This document shows positions 27,799-36,144 of a stretch of 64,000 nt of DNA, one piece after another. The position numbers were made by a program, and so were the translations under genes. Origin of the DNA: Thalassolituus maritimus (GTDB lineage Bacteria; Pseudomonadota; Gammaproteobacteria; Pseudomonadales; Oceanobacteraceae). The DNA lies in NCBI RefSeq assembly GCF_900156675.1, contig NZ_FTOH01000003.1, positions 186,001 through 250,000 on the forward strand, given 5' to 3'. The notes beneath the pieces were generated by a model. The model worked only from the letters and a program-made list of their open reading frames with translations, did no database searches and was not told where the DNA came from. Each line of letters starts with the position of its first letter. Positions within the stretch are counted from its first letter, which is position 1.

Positions 27799-28548
27799 AT
27801 GAACGTGCCTGTTCGCCCCAAGGGCGAGTTAATGAGCTTTTATTACGGGGATGAAAAGATCTCGTTCACCCGCTTGGCCAGAAAGTCCGAAAGCTCAAAA
27901 GTATTGATCAAAGTACACCCGGATTGCCAGGTAGTTGCGTTGGCACCAGAAGCCGCGAGCCGTGACTCGGTGTTATCTGCTGTTAAAAAGCGTGGCCGGT
28001 GGATTTATCAGCAGCTTTCAGAATTTAAAACACAGTTGGCAGACTATCAGCCACGTCAGTTTGTGAGCGGCGAGAGCCACTACTATCTGGGTAAGCAATA
28101 CCTGCTCAAAGTGATTGAAGATTCTGAGGCGAAGCAGTCAGTAAAACTGCTGCGCGGTTCGATAGAAGTGACGGTCAGAAGTAAGTCACAGGACAAAGTC
28201 TCTGGACTTTTAAAAGACTGGTATCGGCTGCGGGCAAAAGAAACCTTCTCCAAGCGTCTGGATGCCGTATTGGAGCAAGCGCTTTGGGTTGAAGAACGAC
28301 CACCGATGAGAGTGCTCACTATGCAGACTCAATGGGGGAGCTGTTCGCCTAATGGCAGGATTACATTGAATCCGTATCTGGTAAAAGCCCCACGGGAATG
28401 CATCGACTATGTGATTCTCCACGAGTTGTGCCATATCGCTGAACACAATCACAGTGAGCGGTTTTATCGTCTGATGGGGCAGGTCATGCCGAACTGGGAA
28501 AGCACGAAAGAGCGATTAGATCAAATGGCAGGGAAGTTGTTTTTATAG
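27799..28548 (+). CDS. YgjP-like zinc metalloprotein (M48/DUF45 type)
   Basis: A 249-aa protein with the YgjP signature: TQWGSCSPNGRITLNP, then the zinc-binding HELCHIAEHNH (HExxH at residues 208-212) and a trailing NHSERFYRLM. It is related to SprT/WSS1-type metallopeptidases. It starts three bases after the hsdR stop, so it is part of the restriction operon; such genes recur beside hsdR in many type I loci, where a role in protease control or DNA-protein crosslink handling has been suggested but not shown. The ATG at 27832, with GGCGAG upstream, is an alternative start that would remove 11 residues. Family firm, function unknown. Confidence 0.85.
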   Translation: MNVPVRPKGELMSFYYGDEKISFTRLARKSESSKVLIKVHPDCQVVALAPEAASRDSVLSAVKKRGRWIYQQLSEFKTQLADYQPRQFVSGESHYYLGKQYLLKVIEDSEAKQSVKLLRGSIEVTVRSKSQDKVSGLLKDWYRLRAKETFSKRLDAVLEQALWVEERPPMRVLTMQTQWGSCSPNGRITLNPYLVKAPRECIDYVILHELCHIAEHNHSERFYRLMGQVMPNWESTKERLDQMAGKLFL

Positions 28549-28565
28549 CGCTACCTAAGGAACAT

Positions 28566-28649
28566 ATGATGGAAACGGAATTGGTCATTACGGAAATAAT
28601 TGAGAAACGCTTTGCTCATGACAGAGCAAGCACGTATCTGAAATATTGA
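28566..28649 (+). CDS. Possible 27-aa leader or micro-protein
   Basis: An ATG-ATG start with a strong AAGGA ribosome site five bases upstream opens a 27-codon frame (METELVITEIIEKRF near its start) that stops in an ATTGA overlap with a TTG start of the next gene. The following gene has no ribosome site of its own, so translation through this frame could couple its expression. It could equally be the remnant of a lost gene. Composition is ordinary; no motif. Confidence 0.4.
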   Translation: MMETELVITEIIEKRFAHDRASTYLKY

Positions 28650-29212
28650 AAATGATCTATCAATTGGAAGCTGACTTTGAAACATTCTACTCTTTTGACT
28701 TTGATGTAGAAGATTTACTCGAGAAAATGCCTGGTTACAGCCAGAGGTTTCGGGCAAAAGCTCGATTGCCCGGCTGGGTCGAGCCCCAAGGGGGATTCTA
28801 TAAAGGTAGTGGCTTCATTGGTGACGTAGAGTGCATACCAGATATTTCAATATGGGCTCTCGGAAATCTGTTACTAAACGAGAGAGCTTATGAGGTTCTA
28901 TCTGATCACATTGACGGTGCCGGTGAGTTTTTGCCAGTACAGGTCGACGATAAACAATACTATATGTTCAATACGTTGCATGTTCTAAGCAGTCAAGTGG
29001 TTGATCTTACAGATGCTGTCGAAGTAATAGACTCTGGTGTTCATCTAGGGGTGTCAGGATTGAAGGTCATTGAAGACGATCTGAACGATGTTGATGTTTT
29101 TAAAATGAAAGAAGAGAAGTTGATTCATAGTTTTGTTACCGATGGATTTAAACGCTTGTGCAATGATACAGGGCTTACTGGCCTTAGTTTTCGATCTATA
29201 AATGGAGTTTGA
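28646..29212 (+). CDS. Imm11/DUF1629-like candidate immunity protein
   Basis: A protein of up to 188 aa resembling the Imm11 (DUF1629) family of polymorphic-toxin immunity proteins. The layout fits: an N-terminal IYQLEADF strand, a central FLPVQVDDKQYYMFNTLHV segment, and a C-terminal FVTDGFKRLCNDTGLTGLSF, the usual family ending. It begins at TTG 28646, coupled to the upstream micro-frame, or at ATG 28652. No toxin gene is adjacent, so it would be an orphan immunity gene. The region is AT-rich relative to hsdR and ends at the right REP cluster, as expected of transferred cargo. The family call comes from pattern memory. Confidence 0.6.
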   Translation: MKMIYQLEADFETFYSFDFDVEDLLEKMPGYSQRFRAKARLPGWVEPQGGFYKGSGFIGDVECIPDISIWALGNLLLNERAYEVLSDHIDGAGEFLPVQVDDKQYYMFNTLHVLSSQVVDLTDAVEVIDSGVHLGVSGLKVIEDDLNDVDVFKMKEEKLIHSFVTDGFKRLCNDTGLTGLSFRSINGV

Positions 29213-29606
29213 AGTGAAAGTATCTGATGTATCTATCTCAATGTTCGAGAAGCTTCTTCGGGAATCGGTGTTTCCTGAATACAGTGCAGTGGCCAATGCT
29301 GAGGAAGGGGAGCAGGTTCATATCTATTCATCAGAATATTTACCCGTCGCCACATCGAGATACCCTCTAAGTTTTAAGGTGACGGCAAGATCCGTTAGTC
29401 ATGGAGAGTTGCTTAAAAAGGTGACACCAGAGTCAATAACTTCTGTTTTGGGTACGTTCCGGGAGAGTCTTACAGATGCTGAAGAGTGTGTTTTTCAGAT
29501 CACTAAGTATTCAACCCATATAGAACAAGAAACGGGAGCTTTCAGGCTTTGGTGTGAGGTCAACCTTAGCAATCTCAATTCGGAGATTGTGAAAAACAGC
29601 TGGTGA
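29202..29606 (+). CDS. Hypothetical protein, partner of the Imm11-like gene
   Basis: A 134-aa acidic, soluble-looking protein. The ATG at 29202 overlaps the end of the previous gene by 11 bases; a GTG at 29214, just after that gene's stop, is an alternative start. It has alternating beta-like segments (for example YPLSFKVTARSV and AFRLWCEVNLSNL) and no recognised motif. Tight coupling to the Imm11-like gene suggests a shared job, perhaps a second immunity protein, but this is inference. It ends 14 bases before the right REP cluster. Confidence 0.55.
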   Translation: MEFEVKVSDVSISMFEKLLRESVFPEYSAVANAEEGEQVHIYSSEYLPVATSRYPLSFKVTARSVSHGELLKKVTPESITSVLGTFRESLTDAEECVFQITKYSTHIEQETGAFRLWCEVNLSNLNSEIVKNSW

Positions 29607-29620
29607 TATGGATGCTGCGT

Positions 29621-30005
29621 AATCGCGAATAGCCTTCGGCTGATTCGCTCCCACAATGAATGTGAAGTGTCGAGAGTACAGTGGGTATCGCACAACGTTT
29701 GCTTGGGTGGTGAGGTTGTCGGGAAGAAGCTTCCCTCCTACAGGGTTCATGGCGTTGTCAGTTTTTCGCGCATAGCCAGGCAAGCTGGCTGAAGCGCTCT
29801 TACAAGGTGTGGTCACGGCGCAATCGCGAATAGCCTCCGGCTGATTCGCTCCCACAGGGAATGCGAATTGTCGAGAGTTCAGTGGGTATCGCACAACGTT
29901 GGTTTGGGTGGTGAGGTTGTCGGGAAGAAGGTTCCCTCTTACAAGGGGTTAGCCCTTCAAGGTTTTTGCGCATAGCCAGGCAAGCTGGCGGAAGCCCTCC
30001 TACAA
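29621..30005 (-). repeat. Right REP cluster: two tandem A-B-C units, inverted
   Basis: The same three element types as the left cluster, on the opposite strand. Type A is at 29621-29655 and 29822-29856, type B at 29718-29742 and 29919-29943, type C at 29764-29804 and 29963-30004. The whole 185-base A-B-C unit (29621-29805) is repeated at 29822-30005 with scattered differences, so it is a tandem duplication separated by 16 bases. It fills the gap between the last island gene and selD; the selD promoter must lie in or just after it. Confidence 0.85.
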
Positions 30006-30044
30006 CCTTTCACGACCCTCAGGTATCATGCGGCCTTCGTCTGT

Positions 30045-31130
30045 ATGAACTGGGGTTCTGTCTTGTCTGATTCATCTGTTATCCGTCTTACTGAGTACAG
30101 CCACGGCGCGGGTTGTGGCTGCAAGATCTCGCCTAAGGTGCTGGATACGATTCTGGCGTCTCAGCTGACGCTGCCTGATAGCCCGAACCTGCTGGTAGGT
30201 AACAGCTCGAAGGATGATGCCGCTGCATACGATATCGGCAATGGCCAGGCGGTGCTGAGTACCACGGATTTCTTTATGCCGATTGCGGATGATCCGTTCG
30301 ATTTCGGTCGTATTGCCGCGACCAACGCGATTTCGGATATCTATGCCATGGGCGGTAAGCCGTTGATGGCGATTGCGATTCTTGGCTGGCCGGTGAATGT
30401 GCTGGCGCCAGAAGTAGCACAGCGTGTTGTCGATGGTGGCCGTCAGGCCTGTGCCGATGCCGGTATCCCGCTTGCTGGTGGTCACAGCATTGATGCGCCA
30501 GAGCCGATCTTTGGTCTGGCGGTTACCGGCATCGTTGATATCGATAAGCTGAAGCAGAACGATCAGGCGACGGCTGGCTGTAAGCTGTATCTGTCGAAGC
30601 CTTTGGGAGTCGGTGTGCTGACCACTGCGCAGAAGAAGAAAATTTTAAAGCCAGAGCATGAGTTTCTGGCGCGTGACACCATGTGCATCCTTAATAAGGT
30701 CGGTGAGAAAATTTCTGCCGTTGATGGCGTTGAAGCACTGACGGATGTCACCGGCTTTGGCCTCGGCGGGCATCTGCTGGAGATCTGTGAGGGCAGTGGC
30801 GTAGACGCTGAGATTAACTATGATGCGCTGCCTGTGATGGCGCCGGTGAAAGACTACATCGCACAGGGCTCCATGCCCGGCGGTACTGAGCGTAACTTCG
30901 AGAGTTACGGCGAGAAGCTATCCGTGATGACAGACGAGCAGCGCGCCATCATCTGCGACCCTCAAACCAGTGGCGGTTTATTGATTGCCGTGCGCCCTGA
31001 GCAGGCAGCAGAAGTCGAGGCGATTCTAGCCGCAGAGGGCTTGCAGAGTGACTGCATTGGTGAGCTTGTCAGTGGCTCTGCGCCTGGTTCTGGCTCAGCC
31101 GTGCGTGTGACAATTCAAACAGGAAGTTAA
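30045..31130 (+). CDS. selD: Selenide, water dikinase (selenophosphate synthetase)
   Basis: Makes selenophosphate, the selenium donor for selenocysteine and for 2-selenouridine in tRNA, from selenide and ATP. The product is 361 aa with the N-terminal catalytic motif SHGAGCGCK (Cys24 and Lys27, equivalent to E. coli Cys17 and Lys20), then the AIRS-type ATP-binding body with DDAAAYD and [10 protein letters not shown]. The active-site residue is Cys, not selenocysteine. A TTG at 30063 with GGGG upstream gives a more typical N terminus ([13 protein letters not shown]) and may be the real start. First gene of a tight seven-gene selenium operon. Confidence 0.95.
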   Translation: MNWGSVLSDSSVIRLTEYSHGAGCGCKISPKVLDTILASQLTLPDSPNLLVGNSSKDDAAAYDIGNGQAVLSTTDFFMPIADDPFDFGRIAATNAISDIYAMGGKPLMAIAILGWPVNVLAPEVAQRVVDGGRQACADAGIPLAGGHSIDAPEPIFGLAVTGIVDIDKLKQNDQATAGCKLYLSKPLGVGVLTTAQKKKILKPEHEFLARDTMCILNKVGEKISAVDGVEALTDVTGFGLGGHLLEICEGSGVDAEINYDALPVMAPVKDYIAQGSMPGGTERNFESYGEKLSVMTDEQRAIICDPQTSGGLLIAVRPEQAAEVEAILAAEGLQSDCIGELVSGSAPGSGSAVRVTIQTGS

Positions 31131-31132
31131 TA

Positions 31133-32245
31133 ATGAGCCGCCCGGATACTGCTGACTTCAGAACGCTGTTTTTGTCGGATACCCCGATGATGGATACCCG
31201 TGCACCGCTTGAGTTTAAAAAGGGTGCTTTTCCTCATACGGTGAGCTTACCGTTAATGACGGATCAGGAGCGTGCGAAAGTCGGTACCTGCTATAAAAAG
31301 AAAGGCCAGGATGAAGCCATTAAACTTGGCCATCAGTTGGTATCGGGTGACATCAAAGAGGAGCGCGTTCAGCGTTGGCTTGAATTTGCTCAGGCTAATC
31401 CGGAAGGCTATCTGTATTGTTTTCGCGGAGGTCTGCGCAGTCAGATTACGCAGCAATGGCTGAAAGAGGCGGGTTGCGAATACCCTCGCATTACCGGTGG
31501 CTACAAAGCCATGCGACGTTTCCTGATCGATACTCTCGAACGCGTTGTGGTTGAGAAACCCCTTGTTGTGGTTGCAGGGCAGACGGGATGTGCAAAAACT
31601 GAATTACTGAAGCAGGTTCCGGCCAGTGTTGATCTTGAAGGTCTGGCGCACCACCGAGGCAGTACGTTTGGTAAACGCCCGGGTGGCCAGCCTGCACAGA
31701 TCGGGTTTGAAAATGCACTCGCGGTTGATTTGCTTCGTCACGAAGAATTTAAAGCGGATATGCCGGTTATTCTCGAAGATGAGAGCTTGTTAATCGGGCG
31801 TTGTGCATTGCCTGAAACCTTACGCAACCAAATGGCGAAGGCATCGCTTGTGATCGTTGAAGCGAGCTTCGAGTCCCGCGTTGAGCACAGTTATAACAAT
31901 TACATTCTGAATAAATTAACCGAGTGGCAGCAGGCGCTTGGCACCGACGAGGGGTTTGCGGCGTTCGCTGATGATCTGCGTCAGAGCATGAGTAAAGTGG
32001 AGCGGCGCCTTGGCGGGGTTCGCCACCGCGCGATCACCGAGCTGCTCGAACACGCTATTCATCAACACGAGCAGGGCAATCCTGAATTACATCGTGAATG
32101 GATTGGTCATCTGCTTGAGCAATATTACGACCCTATGTATCAATACCAGCTGTCCCGTAAAAAGGGGCGCCTGGCCATGCGGGGCTCTTTCGATGAAGTG
32201 CGCGATTATCTGAACTCTCTTTCTGTATCTGATCTAAAAGGATAA
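31133..32245 (+). CDS. mnmH: tRNA 2-selenouridine synthase
   Basis: Replaces sulfur by selenium at the wobble 2-thiouridine of tRNAs for Lys, Glu and Gln, using selenophosphate from SelD (also called SelU or YbbB). The product is 370 aa: an N-terminal rhodanese domain with active-site Cys96 in YCFRGGLRS, and a C-terminal P-loop domain with GQTGCAKTELL at about 149-159. It begins two bases after the selD stop. With SelD it explains why the cell needs selenium; selenocysteine genes selA and selB are not in the window. Confidence 0.95.
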   Translation: MSRPDTADFRTLFLSDTPMMDTRAPLEFKKGAFPHTVSLPLMTDQERAKVGTCYKKKGQDEAIKLGHQLVSGDIKEERVQRWLEFAQANPEGYLYCFRGGLRSQITQQWLKEAGCEYPRITGGYKAMRRFLIDTLERVVVEKPLVVVAGQTGCAKTELLKQVPASVDLEGLAHHRGSTFGKRPGGQPAQIGFENALAVDLLRHEEFKADMPVILEDESLLIGRCALPETLRNQMAKASLVIVEASFESRVEHSYNNYILNKLTEWQQALGTDEGFAAFADDLRQSMSKVERRLGGVRHRAITELLEHAIHQHEQGNPELHREWIGHLLEQYYDPMYQYQLSRKKGRLAMRGSFDEVRDYLNSLSVSDLKG

Positions 32246-32248
32246 ATA

Positions 32249-33106
32249 ATGATGTTACGTTCTGTTTTTGCAGCCGCAGCAGGCTTACTGATGAGTGCGG
32301 CAGCCGTCGCCGAAACCTTTACCTTTACGGCCATTCCTGACGCCGATGAAAGCCGTCTGAATGCACGCTTCGGAAAAGTGGCAGATTACCTGTCAGAGCA
32401 GCTGGGCGTGGATGTAAAGTACATCCCAGTAAAATCTTACCCTGCGGCGATTACGGCATTTCGCAATGATCAGGTACAGCTGGCCTGGTTCGGTGGTTTG
32501 TCTGGTGTACAGGCGCGTGCACTGGTTGAGGGATCTGAAGCCATTGCTCAAGGCTATGAAGATCAGTTCTTTAAAACTTATATCATTGCTAACACCAGCA
32601 CTGAGATCGAAGCATCTGATGAACTGCCAGAGGATATTAAAGGCAAGACGTTTACCTTTGGTTCAAAGGGGTCTACCTCTGGCCGCCTCATGCCTGAATT
32701 CTTTATCCGTGAAGCCTTCAATGCATCCCCTGATGAGCTGTTCAGCCGCGTGGGTTTCTCGGGTGATCACAGCCGTACTATTTCGCAGGTACAGAGTGGC
32801 GTGTATCAGGTCGGTGCTGTGAACTACAGCGTTTGGGATACCGAAGTGGAAGAAGGCAAGATCGACACGGATAAAGTCAAAGTGATCTGGACGACGCCTA
32901 CCTATCCGGATTATCAGTGGACGATTCGTGGTGATGTCGACGCCCGCTATGGCGAGGGCTTTAAAGAAAAAGTCAGAACCGCGCTGCTGGATATGAAAGA
33001 CGAAGATCTGCTCGCGAGCTTCCCGCGTAAGTCGTTTGTTCCTGCGAGCAACGATGACTATGCCCCGATTGAACGCACAGGCAAAGCCATCGGCCTGCTG
33101 GATTAA
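32249..33106 (+). CDS. Putative selenate/selenite ABC transporter substrate-binding protein
   Basis: A 285-aa periplasmic binding protein of the PhnD class, with a signal peptide ending AVA at about residue 21. Family features are the FGKVADYLSEQLGV helix and the GSKGSTSGRLMP anion-binding loop. PhnD-like proteins encoded next to selD and mnmH form a known family annotated as putative selenate transporters, so the substrate is assigned by context, not by a binding-site residue. It is followed by its ATPase and permease with two-base or overlapping junctions. Confidence 0.85.
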   Translation: MMLRSVFAAAAGLLMSAAAVAETFTFTAIPDADESRLNARFGKVADYLSEQLGVDVKYIPVKSYPAAITAFRNDQVQLAWFGGLSGVQARALVEGSEAIAQGYEDQFFKTYIIANTSTEIEASDELPEDIKGKTFTFGSKGSTSGRLMPEFFIREAFNASPDELFSRVGFSGDHSRTISQVQSGVYQVGAVNYSVWDTEVEEGKIDTDKVKVIWTTPTYPDYQWTIRGDVDARYGEGFKEKVRTALLDMKDEDLLASFPRKSFVPASNDDYAPIERTGKAIGLLD

Positions 33107-33108
33107 TC

Positions 33109-33777
33109 ATGCCGGGTCAGGCCATGTTCCAGCTTACCGGAGCGTCTTTCGGGCACGATGATCAGCTTGTGTTGCACGACATTAGTCTGGAAATTCGTGA
33201 CGGTGAAAAAGTCGCTCTCGTGGGCCCATCGGGTGCGGGTAAGTCAACGCTGCTTTCGCTTTTATGGAAGCAGCAGCCTGACGCCGTTGCTTTGTGCCCG
33301 CAGGAAAGTGGTCTGGTGGATCTGTTATCCACCTATCAGAATATTTATATGGGCGGGTTATCCCGCTTTTCGACGCTGTATAATCTTATCAACCTTATTC
33401 GTCCCTGGGCTGCTCGTCGTGAAGAAGTCGCTCGCGTTGCGCGTACCTTAGGTATCGAAGAGAAACTCTGGAATTCGCCGGATCAGTTATCCGGCGGGCA
33501 ACGTCAGCGTGTTGCGCTCGGGCGTGCTCTGTATCGCAATAAGTCTGTATTTATGGGCGATGAGCCCGTGTCTTCGCTTGACCCCGAGCAGGGCGAACAA
33601 TTATTGATTCACGTACTGCAGCAACATACGACGGCGATCGTTGCCATTCACAGCCCGGAATTAGCGGCTAAGCATTTTGATCGAATTATTGCCTTAAAAG
33701 ACGGTCGCATTTTCGGCGACTGGCAAGCGGCAGAGTTGGATCTCAGTACCCTCGAAACCGTTTATCAGGATGCCTGA
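33109..33777 (+). CDS. ABC transporter ATPase, PhnC-like (selenium oxyanion uptake)
   Basis: A 222-aa ATPase with Walker A GPSGAGKST, signature LSGGQRQRVALGRAL and Walker B SVFMGDEP followed by the D-loop SSLD. It resembles phosphonate/phosphate importer ATPases. The start lies two bases after the binding-protein gene, and its end overlaps the permease gene by eight bases. All catalytic motifs are intact. Role as the energy subunit for selenate or selenite uptake follows from operon position. Confidence 0.85.
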   Translation: MPGQAMFQLTGASFGHDDQLVLHDISLEIRDGEKVALVGPSGAGKSTLLSLLWKQQPDAVALCPQESGLVDLLSTYQNIYMGGLSRFSTLYNLINLIRPWAARREEVARVARTLGIEEKLWNSPDQLSGGQRQRVALGRALYRNKSVFMGDEPVSSLDPEQGEQLLIHVLQQHTTAIVAIHSPELAAKHFDRIIALKDGRIFGDWQAAELDLSTLETVYQDA

Positions 33778-35308
33778 AATGGGCGGTAAGAGTGTTTCCC
33801 TAGCTAAAGGTGAAAAGTCTAAAGGTGAAAAGCCTAAAGGCAAAAAGTCTACCGGCGCACGCTTTCGGGACCTGAGTCTGTGGTTTGTGCTTGTTGCCAT
33901 TGTTTCTTTGTTCTTCGCCGATATTTTTCTGTATCAGCCTGACCCCTGGGAAGAGTTTACCCGCATAGGCTGGGGCATGGTGACGCCGTTCTGGCCGGAC
34001 GCGAATGAGCTTCTGATGTCTGCACTGTATACCGTCAGTTTTGCCTTGCTCGGTGTGGCAGTGTCGGCAGCCTTAGGCGTGTTACTGGCCATCTGGTTTC
34101 ACTGGCGTGTGGTCAGAGTATTTTCTGCCGTTATCCGCTCGGTGCATGAAATTTTCTGGGGCCTGCTGTTTATGCAGGTATTTGGTCTCAGTGCATTAAC
34201 GGGCTTGTTGGCGATTATTATTCCGTTCGCAGGCATTTTTGCGAAAGTCTTTTCAGATGTCTTTCATCAGCAGTCTTCTGCGACGGTCGATACGCTCGCA
34301 GGCTCCAGTCGTTTAAGCCGTTTCTTTTATGGATGGATACCACAGGCCTGGCCAGCCATGCGCTCATATATCCGTTACCGCTTTGAGTGCGCACTGCGCT
34401 CGAGTGCGATTCTGGGCTTTATTGGTCTGCCAACGCTAGGGTTTCATTTGGAGACCGCTTTCCGTCAGGGAGACTACAGCGAAGCAGCGGCGGTATTCTG
34501 GGTGTTTCTGTTATTGATAGGCACCGTCAGGTTCTGGTTTTACAAAAAGCTCTTGCCAGCCTATCTGCTGGGGGCAGTTTTTATGCTGCCGGAAATGCCG
34601 CCTGTGAATGCGAGTTTCGTGTGGCAGTTTTTTACTCAGGATTTATGGCCCAGCCCATTACTGAACGGCGACCTTCCGGGCGCGATGAGTTGGTACGGCA
34701 ATGTATTGGCTGATGAAGTTGGCCCTGCACTGATTCAGACGATTGCTATTACACAAGCGGCGCTGGTGCTCAGTGGGGTAATGGCATTGGCCTGGTATCC
34801 ATTCGCCAGTCGTTGGCTTGTCGGGCGGTATTACTGGGTAGGGCGGTTTAAACTTCTGGTATTGAGGTCTGTCCCTGAGCTGATGCTGGCGTATCTGTTT
34901 ATGTTGCTGTTTGGCCCTTCGGCCTTGCCAGCGATTTTCGCATTGGCGTTGCATAATGGCGGCTTAATAGCGTTTCTTCTTGCTAATCACAGTCAGGATG
35001 CGTCTTCTCAACAGAGGCTGGATTCCCCCTCTGGGTTAGCGCGCTATTTTTATCAGGACTTGCCTCAGCGTTACCCGGCGTTTCTGGCCCTGCTGTTTTA
35101 TCGTTGGGAAGTGATCATGCGTGAGAGTGCCATGATGGGCGTGTTGGGTATTGCGACGCTGGGCTTTTATGTTGACTCTGCGTTTGAGGAGATCCGCTTC
35201 GATAAAGCGTTTTTCCTGATTCTTGTCGCAGCAGCGTTGAATGTTATCGTGGACAGCCTGTCCCGCCGTTTGCGTAGAGCGGCCGGTTTAAAAACACCGC
35301 GGATGTAG
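33770..35308 (+). CDS. Fused double-domain ABC permease, PhnE-like
   Basis: A 512-aa inner-membrane permease, twice the size of PhnE, containing two PhnE-type halves in tandem, each with its own coupling segment (SSAILGFIGLPTLGF near 210-225 and ESAMMGVLGIATLGF near 445-460). The fusion provides both halves of the channel in one chain. The N terminus carries a short Lys-Gly-rich repeat (KGEKSKGEKPKGKKSTG) of unknown purpose ahead of the first helix. The start overlaps the ATPase gene; ATG 33779 is an alternative start. Confidence 0.85.
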   Translation: MPEMGGKSVSLAKGEKSKGEKPKGKKSTGARFRDLSLWFVLVAIVSLFFADIFLYQPDPWEEFTRIGWGMVTPFWPDANELLMSALYTVSFALLGVAVSAALGVLLAIWFHWRVVRVFSAVIRSVHEIFWGLLFMQVFGLSALTGLLAIIIPFAGIFAKVFSDVFHQQSSATVDTLAGSSRLSRFFYGWIPQAWPAMRSYIRYRFECALRSSAILGFIGLPTLGFHLETAFRQGDYSEAAAVFWVFLLLIGTVRFWFYKKLLPAYLLGAVFMLPEMPPVNASFVWQFFTQDLWPSPLLNGDLPGAMSWYGNVLADEVGPALIQTIAITQAALVLSGVMALAWYPFASRWLVGRYYWVGRFKLLVLRSVPELMLAYLFMLLFGPSALPAIFALALHNGGLIAFLLANHSQDASSQQRLDSPSGLARYFYQDLPQRYPAFLALLFYRWEVIMRESAMMGVLGIATLGFYVDSAFEEIRFDKAFFLILVAAALNVIVDSLSRRLRRAAGLKTPRM

Positions 35309-35309
35309 T

Positions 35310-36143
35310 ATGTCGATTGCCTTTCTTTTTATTTCAGCCATCTGCTGGACGTTGTTTGATCTCTCACGTAAGAAACTGGTGGCCAACGAAACGCCTCTGG
35401 CGCTGACTCTGGCATTCAATGTCGGGGCGATCCCTCTATATCTTGCGGCGTATTTTATAGCCTCAGATTCCACCGTGTCGGCTGGATACTGGCTTCCGTC
35501 TTTGGTAGCTGCAGTACTTGCGGCGATGGCCGCGGTTGGTTTTATTACGGCGCTCAAACTGGGGGATGTGGCTAAGGTTATTCCGGTGCTGGCCCTGACG
35601 CCTGTGATTTCGACCCTGGCTGCAGGGTGGCTGTTGGATGAGTCATTGAGCGTCTACCAGTGGCTCGCCATGTTGGTTACCGTGGTGGCGATCGGTGGTG
35701 CGCAGGGCGGTTTGCACCATGTTAAGGGAAAGCCTTTTCTTCTGATGTTGCTGGTCTGCTTTGGCTGGGGCGTTGGTATTGTCTTTGATAAGCAGGCGCT
35801 GGAGCACAGTGGGCCTTTCTTTCACGGTGTCGTGCAAACAACGTTAGGGTCGCTATTGATTGCGAGTTACGCCTTTGCGACGAAAACCCCGGCAAGATTA
35901 CAGGGCCAGGCGTTAAGGCTGATACCAGCACTGTTGGTGTTTGTCGGTGCTGTTGTCTTTCAGTGGCTTGCGCTCGATGGTCTGGATGCGGGGATTGTTG
36001 AGACCGTCAAACGCAGTGTCGGCATTGTTGGAGCTTTATTAGGTGGTTTGTTATTGTTCAGAGAGGCCATAACAAAAGCGCAGGTATTCTGGTGCATTGT
36101 GATTCTGGCCTGCATTCCGGTAATTCTTCAGCCCGAGGTGTGA
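35310..36143 (+). CDS. EamA/DMT-family membrane transporter
   Basis: A 277-aa protein with about ten predicted membrane helices arranged as two EamA repeats; motifs such as GDVAKVIPVLALTPVIS and the second-half VETVKRSVGIVGALLGGLL fit the drug/metabolite transporter superfamily. The ATG is one base after the permease stop, so it is part of the selenium operon. It could move a selenium or sulfur metabolite, or an amino acid; no substrate can be deduced. Confidence 0.8.
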   Translation: MSIAFLFISAICWTLFDLSRKKLVANETPLALTLAFNVGAIPLYLAAYFIASDSTVSAGYWLPSLVAAVLAAMAAVGFITALKLGDVAKVIPVLALTPVISTLAAGWLLDESLSVYQWLAMLVTVVAIGGAQGGLHHVKGKPFLLMLLVCFGWGVGIVFDKQALEHSGPFFHGVVQTTLGSLLIASYAFATKTPARLQGQALRLIPALLVFVGAVVFQWLALDGLDAGIVETVKRSVGIVGALLGGLLLFREAITKAQVFWCIVILACIPVILQPEV

Positions 36144-36144
36144 A

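Noticed and set aside
30045-30130. Selenocysteine (in-frame TGA) in SelD
   Set aside because: The active-site codon is TGT/TGC (GCGCK), and no in-frame TGA occurs; selD here is a Cys form.
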